Origin: Geothrix sp.
GTDB lineage: Bacteria > Acidobacteriota > Holophagae > Holophagales > Holophagaceae
Length of the DNA stretch: 64,000 bases
Assembly (NCBI RefSeq): GCF_020622065.1
Contig: NZ_JAHRYQ010000001.1
Span: 868,001-932,000 of the forward strand
Direction: 5' to 3'
The notes beneath the pieces are model-generated. The model worked only from the letters and a program-made list of their open reading frames with translations, was not told the origin of the DNA and did no database searches. Of this stretch, positions 45,522 through 54,354 are shown piece by piece. Made by a program: the position numbers and the translations under genes. The stretch's first letter is position 1, and each line of letters opens with the position of its first letter.

Positions 45522-46997
45522 ATGAAGACTCAACGACCTGCCGGTGTCCTCCGCTCCTTCCCGCCCGTCTTCTGGCTGGCGAATGTCATGGAGCTCTTTG
45601 AGCGCGCGGCCTATTACGGTCTCAACTCGGTGCTCGCCGTCTACCTCACCAACCAGGTGGCGGCCGGAGGCCTGGGCTTCACCGAGCAATCGGTCGGCTT
45701 CCTCCAGAGCCTGATCTACGCCTTCACCTATGTCATCCCCATCGCGGGGGGCGCCCTGGCTGACCGCTACGGCTACCGGCGCATGTTGCTCTTCGCCTTC
45801 TCGATCCTGGCGGCGGGCTACTTCATCGCCGGGAATGTCACCTCCTACGGGGCCGTGTTCGCGGCGCTCCTGGTGATGGCCACGGGCGCCGGCCTGTTCA
45901 AGCCCATCATCTCGGGGACCCTGGCCCGGAGCACCACAGAGGAAAACTCCGGGTTCGGCTTCGGTATCTACTACTGGATGATCAACATCGGCGCATTCCT
46001 TGCGCCGCTCATCGTCAGCGTGTTGAAGGGCTTCTCCTGGCGCTATGTCTTCATCGCCTCCGCGGTCTACTGCGCCGCCATGCTGCTGCCGACGATCTTC
46101 CTCTTCAAGGATCCGCCCAAGCCTGAGAACACCAAGAGCCTCCGGGAAGTGGCCCACGGTGCGGCCATGGTGCTGGGCGACGCGCGCTTCATGCTGATGA
46201 TCGTCGTCTATTCCGGCTTCTGGATCCTCTACTTCCAGAACTTCGGATCCGTGCTGTGGTACCTCCGCGACTTCGTGGATGCCACGCCCGTGAATGCGTT
46301 CTTCGCGTCGATGGGCATCCCCCTGAAGTTCGACGCGGAGCATGTCACGGTGGTCAATGGCGGGACCATCATCCTGCTGCAGGTGCTCGTCAGCCGGATC
46401 GTCAAGAAGACCCGGCCGCTGCCGACCATGGTGGCGGGAATCGTGATCGGGACTGTGGGCTTCCTGTGCCTCGCGGCCTCCACCAATGCCTGGGTCTTCA
46501 TCCTCGGCATCTCGGTGTTCTCCATCGGGGAGATGACCGCCCACCCGAAGTACTACAGCTATGTGGGCCTGGTGGCCCCGGCGGACAAGAAGGCCGTCTA
46601 CATGGGTTACGCCTTCCTCTACGGCGTGATCGGCAGCCTCATCGGATCGAGCCTGGGCGGCATGCTCTACGGCTCCATGCTCAAGCCCCTGGTGGGGCAG
46701 CCCGGCGCCGCGGCAGCCGCGCGGACCTTCTGGCTCCTCTTCGTCGCCCTCAATGTGCTGGCGGCCATCGGCCTGATCTTCTATGACCGGATCTTCGCCG
46801 AGGACACGCCGGAGACGAACGCCAAGGCCCGGAAGGTGATGCTGGGGATCTATGCCCTGCTGCTCGTCCTGGGCCTGCTGTTCTTGCGGTCCGCGGTCTT
46901 CGGCGGCGCGGAGATCTCCTACAAGACGATGGTCCAGGCCGTGATCATGCTGATCCTCGGCGCCAGCGGTACCGCGGTGAGCCTCCGGAAGCCCTGA
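45522..46997 (+). CDS. POT/PTR family proton-dependent peptide transporter
   Basis: This protein of about 491 residues has 12-14 membrane segments. The family signature NVMELFERAAYYGLNSVLAV (ExxER..YYG) is near the N-terminus, followed by an MFS signature GGALADRYGYRRMLLF and the PTR2-like segment GIYYWMINIGAFLAPLI. It imports di- or tripeptides with protons across the inner membrane. The start is uncertain: ATG 45522 or ATG 45489 after GGAGG. It is 75 bases after the aor operon and may or may not be co-transcribed. Confidence 0.87.
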   Translation: MKTQRPAGVLRSFPPVFWLANVMELFERAAYYGLNSVLAVYLTNQVAAGGLGFTEQSVGFLQSLIYAFTYVIPIAGGALADRYGYRRMLLFAFSILAAGYFIAGNVTSYGAVFAALLVMATGAGLFKPIISGTLARSTTEENSGFGFGIYYWMINIGAFLAPLIVSVLKGFSWRYVFIASAVYCAAMLLPTIFLFKDPPKPENTKSLREVAHGAAMVLGDARFMLMIVVYSGFWILYFQNFGSVLWYLRDFVDATPVNAFFASMGIPLKFDAEHVTVVNGGTIILLQVLVSRIVKKTRPLPTMVAGIVIGTVGFLCLAASTNAWVFILGISVFSIGEMTAHPKYYSYVGLVAPADKKAVYMGYAFLYGVIGSLIGSSLGGMLYGSMLKPLVGQPGAAAAARTFWLLFVALNVLAAIGLIFYDRIFAEDTPETNAKARKVMLGIYALLLVLGLLFLRSAVFGGAEISYKTMVQAVIMLILGASGTAVSLRKP

Positions 46998-47015
46998 ACC
47001 CTTCAGCCCTTCCGG
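46985..47015. terminator. Hairpin over the convergent stop codons of the POT and PilZ genes
   Basis: CCGGAAG (46985-46991) and CTTCCGG (47009-47015) enclose an inner CTGAA-CCC-TTCAG stem, and both stop codons lie within the structure. There is no T run, so termination strength is uncertain, but the symmetry suits a bidirectional stop. Confidence 0.4.
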
Positions 47016-47701
47016 AAACTCTGCGAGCGGTCGGTGCGCCGGGCCTGGATGAAGCGATGGATGGCCTCGAGGTCCGTATCGGGCCGGGGCTTCAGGACGA
47101 GGCCCAGGCGGGTGGGGTGTGGCTGGCCTTCGAGGTAGATGAGGTGCAGCACCTCGCCGGGGCAGTGCAGGAGGGTGCCATCCGGCAGCTCCGCATCGAT
47201 CTCGACGGCATCGTGGAGGTCCACCATCAGGGGCTCCTCCAGGGCGAGCCCCACGCCGGTCTCCGTGAGGTTCACCAGCAGGGCTTCGTACTGGCGCCCG
47301 CCATGGGCCACCTTCACCTTGAGAGGCGACTGGTCGGGCGCGGCCACCCGCAGGTTCCGCCGGTGGTGGAGATGCGCCGATTCGTGCGGCCAGTCCAGGC
47401 GAAGGAGGGTGTTGCCGGCCTCATCGAGCAGGGGCGGGAGGAGGAGGGATTCGAGGGTGAGCACTTCGTCGCCCAGGAGGATCGTGAGGGCCACGGCCGT
47501 GCCCTCCGGGGGCACCGAGTCGCGGGGGTGGAGCCCGGACAGTTCCAGGACCGACCCCGGGCGGAAGCCGTGGATGTGCAGATCCCCCAGCAGGCGGGAG
47601 TTGACGCCCTGGAGCCTCAGGCTCCCCACGGCCTTGGTGAGGCGGGCCTGGATGAGGAACTGCTCGAGCACGGGAGCGGACAGAGAGGATGCGTGTCCCA
47701 T
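47003..47701 (-). CDS. PilZ domain c-di-GMP receptor protein (YcgR-like layout)
   Basis: This is a 232-residue protein. The N-terminal 110 residues form a YcgR-N-like beta domain (AVALTILLGDEVLTLESLLL). The C-terminal PilZ domain has the RxxxR-type site in HHRRNLRVAAP and the second motif VNLTETGVGL in place of DxSxxG. It binds c-di-GMP and likely alters motility or the envelope. It may respond to the c-di-GMP enzymes elsewhere in the window (2971 and 11943). It is convergent with the POT gene and 13 bases after the phosphoesterase. Confidence 0.82.
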   Translation of the reverse strand: MGHASSLSAPVLEQFLIQARLTKAVGSLRLQGVNSRLLGDLHIHGFRPGSVLELSGLHPRDSVPPEGTAVALTILLGDEVLTLESLLLPPLLDEAGNTLLRLDWPHESAHLHHRRNLRVAAPDQSPLKVKVAHGGRQYEALLVNLTETGVGLALEEPLMVDLHDAVEIDAELPDGTLLHCPGEVLHLIYLEGQPHPTRLGLVLKPRPDTDLEAIHRFIQARRTDRSQSFRKG

Positions 47702-47714
47702 GGGATCCTGCCTT

Positions 47715-48455
47715 TCAAATGCCTTGGCCCAGCCGGTCTGCCAGGTTGCGGTGCAGCCCCGCGGCCAGGATGGCCTTGGCTGCGCCCTTCACATCGTAGT
47801 CGAGGCGGTGCAGGCGCAGACGGCGGCGCTTGGGGTCGAAGGTCATGAAGGACACGCGGGGATCGCGGTCCCGGGGCTGGCCCACGGAGCCCGGGTTCAC
47901 CAGGTACCGGCAATGCGCCTGCAGCTCGAACCATTCCCCGGGCTCGGGGCTGATCCAGTTCAGGCGGCCCTGGACCTCGTCCAGTTCGAAGCAGCCGGGC
48001 AGGTGGGTGTGGCCGAAGAAGCAGAGCTGGCCCTCGAAGGCATCGAAAGCCTGGCTGATTTCGCGCATGTGGAGAAGATAGGCATCTTCATCCACGGGCG
48101 ATCCATGGGCGATCTGGTAGTCCTCGCCCACCCAGAGGGGACCCACTGGCAGGTCCACCAGAAAGCGCCAGTTGTCCTGCCGCAGCTTCTCCCGGGTCCA
48201 GTCCGCGGCCTGCCGGGCGGGCAGACTGAAGCTGGAATCGGGCTCCAGGCCCGCGCAGACCTTGTCGTGGTTGCCTCGCACCATGAAGCGGGGCCGCAGC
48301 TCCCGCACCTTGTCCAGCAGCTGGTTGGGGTGGGCGCCATAGCCCACCAGGTCGCCCAGCAGGACGAAACGGTGGATGGCCCGCCGCCGCGCGAACCGCA
48401 GCACGGCCCGGAGGGCATGCAGGTTCGAGTGCAGATCGGACAGGATCAGATCCAA
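47715..48455 (-). CDS. Metallophosphoesterase (calcineurin-like)
   Basis: This is a 246-residue enzyme. All five metal motifs are visible: SDLHSN, GDLVGYG, GNHD, HGSP and GHTH, with VNPGSVGQPRDRDPR typical of the YfcE/MJ0936-type family. It probably hydrolyses phosphodiesters; the physiological substrate is unknown. There are 19 bases from the ThiE-AroK gene, upstream on the same strand. Confidence 0.88.
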   Translation of the reverse strand: MDLILSDLHSNLHALRAVLRFARRRAIHRFVLLGDLVGYGAHPNQLLDKVRELRPRFMVRGNHDKVCAGLEPDSSFSLPARQAADWTREKLRQDNWRFLVDLPVGPLWVGEDYQIAHGSPVDEDAYLLHMREISQAFDAFEGQLCFFGHTHLPGCFELDEVQGRLNWISPEPGEWFELQAHCRYLVNPGSVGQPRDRDPRVSFMTFDPKRRRLRLHRLDYDVKGAAKAILAAGLHRNLADRLGQGI

Positions 48456-48474
48456 GGGGAGGCTCGGGGGAGTT

Positions 48475-49623
48475 TCACCAGTCTAGCAAGGCCGAGGCCA
48501 GCTCCCGGGAACTGTGACCAAAGGCGAGGGCCATCGGCGCCAGCGACCAGGCGGGCATCCGGGCGGCCCACCGGGCCATGAAGGCGGCCCGGTCCTGGGC
48601 CAGGGGGCGGTTGGGGTCCTGGCCGGCTCGTGCCCAGGCCCGGGCGGGCGCTTCCGCCAGCCAGAGGGGGGCGAAGCCGGCGGCCTGCACCGCCGCCCGG
48701 TTGGCGGGGGATTCCCAGGCCCCGCCCCCCAGGGCCACCACGGCCTGCACGGCCAGCAGGCCCGGGAGCAGGGCCGACTCCAGCGCCCTGAAGGCGGGCT
48801 CGCCGTCGGCGGAGAAGATCTCGGCCACCGGGCGCCCCTCGCGGGCCTCGATGGCCTCGTCCAGGTCGTGGAAGGGCAGGGCCAGGCGCTCAGCCAACTC
48901 GCGACCCAGGGTGGTTTTGCCGGCCCCGCTGCCGCCGATGATCGCGAGGCCCTGGCCGCACCGAAACGGCGGGCGCACCCGCCAGCGCTGCCGCTGGATC
49001 TCCCAGCCCAGGGCCGCGGGGTCGTCTGTTCGGTGGACTTCGCCCACCATGGCCAGGGACTCGGCCCCGGCCTCGAAGCAGGTGGCGGCATCCGCGAGCG
49101 TCAGGCCTCCGATGGCCACGGGCGCGAGGCCCTGGGCCCGCAGCGCGGCACAGCCGGCCCGCAGTCCCTCCAGCCCGATGGGCGCGGCGTGGCCGGCCTT
49201 GGTGCGCGTGCCGCGGAAGGGTCCCACTCCGGCGTGGTCGCAGGCGGCATCCACGGCTTTCCATTCACCGGCCTCATGGGTGGAGGCGCCCAGATGGGCT
49301 CCAGCCAGGCCGGGCAGCCGCCTGGCTTCGGCGGCAGGCAGGTCGCCCTGGCCCAGGTGCAGACCCCAGGGCGCCAGATCCTCCCGAGCCGCCAGCATGG
49401 CCAAGTCCGCCCGATCGTTCACGCAGACCATGGGCCAGCCGCCATTCGCCGCGGCTTCCGTCAGGGTGGCGTGCAATTCGATCCATTGCTCCTTCGCCTC
49501 GAGCGGTTTGCCCCGGAACTGCACCAACGGGAAGCCGGCCTCGCCCAGCCGTCGGATCTGCGCGGACAGCGATTCGCTGCGCGTGGCGTCGGTGATCGGA
49601 TAGAGGGGCGGCAAGGAGAGCAT
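48475..49623 (-). CDS. Fusion of thiamine-phosphate synthase (ThiE/TenI) and shikimate kinase (AroK)
   Basis: This 382-residue protein starts from ATG 49623. Residues about 5-205 are a ThiE/TenI TIM barrel: LVQFRGK, CVNDRADLAML, WGLHLGQGDLP, LGASTHEAGEW, AGVGPFRGTRTKAG and VAIGGLTLADA. Residues 225-382 are a shikimate kinase: P-loop GGSGAGKTT (230-238), FHDLDEAIEAREGRPVAEIF (D253, D255), GGGA (299-302) and lid RPLAQDR. The ThiE site departs from consensus (QFRGK for QLREK, TRTK for TPTK), so it may be TenI-like. Shikimate kinase is one step of aromatic synthesis; aroB is 3.7 kb away. I know of no common ThiE-AroK fusion. Confidence 0.85.
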   Translation of the reverse strand: MLSLPPLYPITDATRSESLSAQIRRLGEAGFPLVQFRGKPLEAKEQWIELHATLTEAAANGGWPMVCVNDRADLAMLAAREDLAPWGLHLGQGDLPAAEARRLPGLAGAHLGASTHEAGEWKAVDAACDHAGVGPFRGTRTKAGHAAPIGLEGLRAGCAALRAQGLAPVAIGGLTLADAATCFEAGAESLAMVGEVHRTDDPAALGWEIQRQRWRVRPPFRCGQGLAIIGGSGAGKTTLGRELAERLALPFHDLDEAIEAREGRPVAEIFSADGEPAFRALESALLPGLLAVQAVVALGGGAWESPANRAAVQAAGFAPLWLAEAPARAWARAGQDPNRPLAQDRAAFMARWAARMPAWSLAPMALAFGHSSRELASALLDW

Positions 49624-49656
49624 GGAGATCCAGTCTACAGGCTCCAAACCCGCCAG

Positions 49657-51444
49657 CTAGGCCGCTTCGCCGTCCGCGAACTGCAGCCGCACCAACTTGG
49701 CGTAGACGCCATCCTGGCTGATGAGGTCGTCGTGGGTGCCGCGCTCGACGAGGGCACCCTGATCCATGACCCAGATCTCATCGGCGTCGCGGATGGTGGA
49801 CAGGCGGTGGGCGATGGTGAAGGTGGTGAGGCGGTGGCTCACGCGCTCAATGACGGTCTGGATCTTGGCCTCGGTCTCGGAATCGATGTTGGCGGTGGCC
49901 TCGTCCAGCAGCAGGACGGCGGGCTCCAGGTAGAGCATGCGGGCGAAGGCCAGCAGCTGCCGCTCCCCGGCGCTGAGCTTCTGCCCACGCTCGCCCACCT
50001 GGGTGTCCAGGCCCTGGGGCAGGCGGCCCACCAGGTCCTTGAGCTGGCTCTGCTCCAGGACAGAGGTCAGGCGGGCCTCGTCCATGGGCCGATCCAGCAC
50101 GATGTTGTCGCGCAGGGTGCCGGAGAAGACGAAGACATCCTGGAGCACCAGGCCGAAGAGGTCGCGCAGGCTGCGGATCTTGAGCTCCCGCACATCCACG
50201 CCATCCACGGTGATCCGGCCCTCGTGCACATCGTAGAAGCGCATCAGCAGGTTGATGAGGGTGCTCTTGCCGGCCCCGGTGTGGCCCACCACGGCGATGC
50301 GCTTGCCCTTGGGGATGAGGCCGCTGAGGCCGCGCACGACCTTCCGGCCGCCTTCCTCGTAGGCGAAGGTCACCTCGTCGAACCGGATCTCCCCGGCGAA
50401 GACGGCGGGCTTGGCCCCCGGCGCTTCGGGGATCTCCTCGCGGTTGTCCAACAGCCGGAAGATGCGTTCGCTGGAAGCCAGGGCGGTCTGCATCACATTG
50501 TACCGTTCCGCCAGTTCACGGATGGGCCGGAAGAAGCGGCTGGACTGCTGGATGAAGGCCAGCAGCAGGCCCCAGGTGATGGCCCCGGCCTGGAGCTTGA
50601 AGCCCGCGTAGAAGATGAGCGCCGCCAAGGTGCCGGAGGTGATGAACTCGACGACGGGAAAGAACACGGCGTAGGCGAAGATCGTGCGCAGGAAGGCCTG
50701 GAAGTAGTCCTCGTTGAGGTCGCGGAACTGCTGGCGGCTGTGCGCTTCCTGGGCGTTGACCTGCACGAGGCCCATGCCCGAGATCTGCTCCTGGAGGAAG
50801 GCGTTGATGGCGGCGTAGCGCCGCTGGGTTTCGCGGAAGGCCTCGCCCGCCCGGCGGCGGAAGACCTCCGTCGCCACCAGCAGGAAGGGCAGGATGCCCA
50901 GCGCCACCAGGGCCATGCCGGGGTGGGTCCAGAACATCCAGGCCACGATGGCCAGCAGGGAGAGCGCATCCCCCACGATGGCCACGAAGCCCGAGGCGAA
51001 CATTTCATTCAGGTTCTGGACATCGCTGGTGACGCGGGTCATGAGACGGCCCACGGGATTCCGGTGGAAGAACTCCGTACTGCGGCCCATGAGGTGCGCG
51101 AAGAGCTGGACGCGGAGGTCGAGCATGGCCTTCTGGCCGACCTTGGCCAGGAGGAAGTAGCGGGCGAAGCTGACGAGGAAGCCCGCGATGAGCACGCCGA
51201 AGAAGCCCGCCACCATGGGCGCGGCACCCTTCAGGCTGCCCTGGCCCATGAAGCGGTTGATGAGGCGCAGGGTGAGTTCCGAGGGCAGCACCTCGAGGAA
51301 GGCGCCGAGGGCCATCAGGATCAGGAGGGCCAGAAGCGCCGCCCACTGGGGACGGAGGTAGCCGGCGAGCCGCCACAGCAGGGCATGGCGCATGGGGCGC
51401 TGGTCGACCCGGTCGGATTGGAAGAAAGCTCCCTGTTCGGACAT
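49657..51444 (-). CDS. ABC exporter, fused membrane-ATPase (MsbA/MdlB-like)
   Basis: This is a 595-residue half-transporter starting from ATG 51444. Six membrane helices (from about residue 30 to 310; e.g. WAALLALLILMALGAFLEVL) are followed by an ATPase with GHTGAGKST, signature LSAGERQ, VLLLDEAT and switch His in TIAHRLST. The family exports lipids, drugs or peptides as dimers; MsbA-like flippase function is possible but not provable. It diverges from the M28 peptidase gene across a gap of about 90 bases. Confidence 0.88.
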   Translation of the reverse strand: MSEQGAFFQSDRVDQRPMRHALLWRLAGYLRPQWAALLALLILMALGAFLEVLPSELTLRLINRFMGQGSLKGAAPMVAGFFGVLIAGFLVSFARYFLLAKVGQKAMLDLRVQLFAHLMGRSTEFFHRNPVGRLMTRVTSDVQNLNEMFASGFVAIVGDALSLLAIVAWMFWTHPGMALVALGILPFLLVATEVFRRRAGEAFRETQRRYAAINAFLQEQISGMGLVQVNAQEAHSRQQFRDLNEDYFQAFLRTIFAYAVFFPVVEFITSGTLAALIFYAGFKLQAGAITWGLLLAFIQQSSRFFRPIRELAERYNVMQTALASSERIFRLLDNREEIPEAPGAKPAVFAGEIRFDEVTFAYEEGGRKVVRGLSGLIPKGKRIAVVGHTGAGKSTLINLLMRFYDVHEGRITVDGVDVRELKIRSLRDLFGLVLQDVFVFSGTLRDNIVLDRPMDEARLTSVLEQSQLKDLVGRLPQGLDTQVGERGQKLSAGERQLLAFARMLYLEPAVLLLDEATANIDSETEAKIQTVIERVSHRLTTFTIAHRLSTIRDADEIWVMDQGALVERGTHDDLISQDGVYAKLVRLQFADGEAA

Positions 51445-51535
51445 GGGGCCATTCTCCCACAGGCGGCCCAAATCCTGCGGGAACCGGGACGGATCTCCGG
51501 AGCGCCGGTAAAGTAGGGGGATCCCCGGAGATGCC

Positions 51536-53293
51536 ATGGGCCCCTGGACTTTGACCTTCCTCGCCGCGGCCCTCGTGGCGCCGGTGCCGCCCTCCGGCTC
51601 CGAGACGGCCGTGGCCGCCCGGCTGCGTCGCGATGTGGGCTACCTGGCCTCGCCCGCCCTCAAGGGCCGCGGCAACGGCTACCCCGAGCTGGAGCAGGCC
51701 GCCGGCCGCATCGCGCGGGAATGGAAGGCTCTGGGGCTGAAAGCGCAGATCCAGCGGTTCCCCTTCATCGCCAAGGTGGTGCGTGAGCAGCAGGAGGCCG
51801 TGCTGCTTCACGGTGATGAAGGTCGACCCCTGGTGTGGGGCCGCGACCTCGAGGCCCTGGGCTTCAGCGGGGACGCGGATTTCCGGAACAAGCCCCTGGC
51901 CTTCCTGGGCTACGGCGTGCAGATTCCCGGCGGGTATGACGACCTGGCGGGCATCGAACTGAAGGGCCGTGTGGCGGTGATCGCCCGGGCCGTGCCGGAT
52001 CTGGATGCCTTCGCCCACCTGCCCCGGGGCGAGCGGAGCCTGCTGGCCCGCCTCAAGCGACTGGAGACGGCTCAGGTGGCCGCGGTCCTCGTGCTGGAAG
52101 AGGGGGGACTCCGGCCCCTGCAACGGGAAGAGGGGCCCGTGAAGTTCGACATCCCGGTCCTGGGCCTCTCTCCGGAGGCGCTCGGTGCGGCCTGCGGGGA
52201 TCTCCAGGCCCGGTTCAAGACCATCAAGGCGACGGGCAAGCCCGCCAGCCAGGACTTCATCTATGCCCCCTGGACCGCCCTCACGCTGAAGCTGAAGCTC
52301 CGCCGCGAAGAAGCCCAGGTGCCCAATGTGGTGGCGGTGATCCCCGGCCGGGATCCCAAGCTCCGGAAGGAATACATCGTCCTCGGTGCGCACCTCGACC
52401 ACCTCGGCCTGGGCGAGCGGCACAGCATGGGCGGCGCCGAGGCCCGCGGCCAGGTGCATCCCGGCGCCGACGACAATGCCTCGGGGTCGGCGATGGTGGT
52501 GGAATTGGCGCGGGAACTGAAGAAGGCCCGGCCCCGGCGCTCCATCCTGCTCATGCATTTCGGGGGCGAGGAGGAGGGCCTGCTGGGCTCGAGCTACTGG
52601 GTGCAGCACCCGACCCACCCCCTGGAATCCGTGAAGTTCATGCTCAACTTCGACATGGTGGGCCGCCTGGATCCCAAGGCGCCCAAGCTGATGATGGGTG
52701 GCCTGGGCGCCCCGAAATCCGCCGTGGAGGCAGCCAAGAGGTTCGCCCCCGAGGGCTTCGCCATCAGCGCCGATGTGGGCGCCAGCGTGGGCGGCTCGGA
52801 CCACATGAGCTTCTCGCAGGCGAAGATCCCCACCTTCTTCTTCTTCACCGGCATCCACGGCGAGTACCACCGGCCCACGGACACGGCGGACCGCATCAAC
52901 TTCGAGGGCATGGCGAAGCTCGCGCCCTTCGGGCGGGCGGTGGTACTGGATCTGGCCAACGCCGACACGCTGCCCGCCTTCGATCCGGAGACCGCCAAGC
53001 TGCCCATGAAGGGCGACGGCGGCCCCATGCGCATCGCCTTCGGCACCATCCCGGACTACTCGGACAACCCGAAGGGCTTCCGCATCAACGGCGTCTCCAA
53101 GGGCTCCACCGCCGAGGCGCTCGGCCTCCAAGCCGGCGATATCCTCACGAAGTTCGGCGAACGGCCCATCAAGAGCATCTACGACTTCATGGCCGCCCTG
53201 GGTGCCCACAAGCCTGGGGACAAGGCCCTGATCCAATGGCTGCGCGGCGAGCAGACCATGCAGGCGGAAGACACTCTGCGGGGTCGCCCATGA
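51536..53293 (+). CDS. Secreted M28 family aminopeptidase with PA and PDZ domains
   Basis: This is a 585-residue protein with a signal peptide. A protease-associated insert covers roughly residues 130-240. The M28 zinc-peptidase domain has HLDHLG, HPGADDNASG, GGEEEGLLGS and NFDMVGR, plus a late His in GIHGEYHRPTDT. A C-terminal PDZ domain is seen in FRINGVSKGSTAEALGLQAG. It hydrolyses peptides in the periplasm or outside. The stop overlaps the aroB start (ATGA), a functionally surprising coupling. Confidence 0.9.
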   Translation: MGPWTLTFLAAALVAPVPPSGSETAVAARLRRDVGYLASPALKGRGNGYPELEQAAGRIAREWKALGLKAQIQRFPFIAKVVREQQEAVLLHGDEGRPLVWGRDLEALGFSGDADFRNKPLAFLGYGVQIPGGYDDLAGIELKGRVAVIARAVPDLDAFAHLPRGERSLLARLKRLETAQVAAVLVLEEGGLRPLQREEGPVKFDIPVLGLSPEALGAACGDLQARFKTIKATGKPASQDFIYAPWTALTLKLKLRREEAQVPNVVAVIPGRDPKLRKEYIVLGAHLDHLGLGERHSMGGAEARGQVHPGADDNASGSAMVVELARELKKARPRRSILLMHFGGEEEGLLGSSYWVQHPTHPLESVKFMLNFDMVGRLDPKAPKLMMGGLGAPKSAVEAAKRFAPEGFAISADVGASVGGSDHMSFSQAKIPTFFFFTGIHGEYHRPTDTADRINFEGMAKLAPFGRAVVLDLANADTLPAFDPETAKLPMKGDGGPMRIAFGTIPDYSDNPKGFRINGVSKGSTAEALGLQAGDILTKFGERPIKSIYDFMAALGAHKPGDKALIQWLRGEQTMQAEDTLRGRP

Positions 53294-54354
53294 GGCTTGC
53301 CACGCCCTCCGGCTTCGCCACGGAGGTCTTCCTGCTGGAGGCCCCGGACAAGGGCCTGTTGCCGGATGGCCACTGGACCCTGGTGGGTGACATGCGCCTG
53401 CGGGAGGCCTGGACGGGCGCGGGCATGCCCGAGCCGGGCGATGCCCTGTGGGTGACGGTGCCCGAAGAGGAGAAGAAGCTGCGCACCGTGATTCCCTGGC
53501 TGGAGCACTGGGCCCGGGTGCCTCTCCACCGGGATGCCACGGTGGTGGCCCTGGGCGGCGGTGTGGTCTCGGACCTGGTGGGACTGGGCGCGGCGCTCTA
53601 CCTGCGCGGCGTGGCCTGGCAGGTCTGGCCCACGACCCTCCTGGCCATGGCGGATGCCTCCCTGGGCGGCAAGACCGGCGCCGATCTGGCCGCGGGCAAG
53701 AATCTGGTGGGGGCCTTCCACCCCCCCAAGCGCCTCGTGGCCTGCACGGGATTCCTGAAGGACCTCCCCGCGCGCCACCTCGAGAACGGCCGCTGGGAGC
53801 TGATCAAGACCGCCCTGATCCAGGGCGAGATGGCCTGGGCGATGGAGATGCTCCAGGACGGACCGGTCCGGTTCGCCTGGGTGGAGCGGGCCCTCGCCTA
53901 CAAGGCCGGGGTGGTGCACCGCGATCCCCGCGAGGCGGGCGAGCGGCGTCTGCTGAACCTGGGCCACACCCTCGGCCATGCCCTCGAGGCCGCCTCGGGC
54001 TACCGGCTGCTCCACGGCGAGGCGGTGGGGTTGGGTCTGCTGGGCGCCTGCCTGTTGGCGGAGGAGCAGGGCCTGAAGCCCTTCCCTCCAGACCTTCTCG
54101 ACCTCCTGGTTCGGCGCCTGACGCCCTTGGCGACCCTCATCGCCCCCTGGCCCGCCTGCCTGCCGCTGCTGCACCGCGACAAGAAGGCCAAGCGCGCGTC
54201 CGGCCACACCGAGGAGGCGCCCGCCACGGAAGTCCACTGCATCCTGCCGCGCCCCGGCGAATCCGCCATCCAGCGCGCGCTGGCGCCCCGCGTCTGGGAA
54301 GTCCCCCATGCCCGTCTCATCGACCTGCTCGACCACGAGGCCCACCGTGCCTGA
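53290..54354 (+). CDS. aroB: 3-dehydroquinate synthase
   Basis: This is a 354-residue protein. NAD+ and metal features are ATVVALGGGVVSDLVGLGAA, TTLLAMADASLGGKTGADL, NLVGAFHPPKRLVA, NLGHTLGHALEA and LLHGEAVGLGL. It converts DAHP to 3-dehydroquinate in the shikimate pathway, which also contains the nearby shikimate kinase domain. Key Lys, His and Glu ligands appear intact. It starts within the M28 stop and overlaps the GTG start of the TPR gene, so these three genes form one coupled operon. Confidence 0.93.
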   Translation: MRLATPSGFATEVFLLEAPDKGLLPDGHWTLVGDMRLREAWTGAGMPEPGDALWVTVPEEEKKLRTVIPWLEHWARVPLHRDATVVALGGGVVSDLVGLGAALYLRGVAWQVWPTTLLAMADASLGGKTGADLAAGKNLVGAFHPPKRLVACTGFLKDLPARHLENGRWELIKTALIQGEMAWAMEMLQDGPVRFAWVERALAYKAGVVHRDPREAGERRLLNLGHTLGHALEAASGYRLLHGEAVGLGLLGACLLAEEQGLKPFPPDLLDLLVRRLTPLATLIAPWPACLPLLHRDKKAKRASGHTEEAPATEVHCILPRPGESAIQRALAPRVWEVPHARLIDLLDHEAHRA

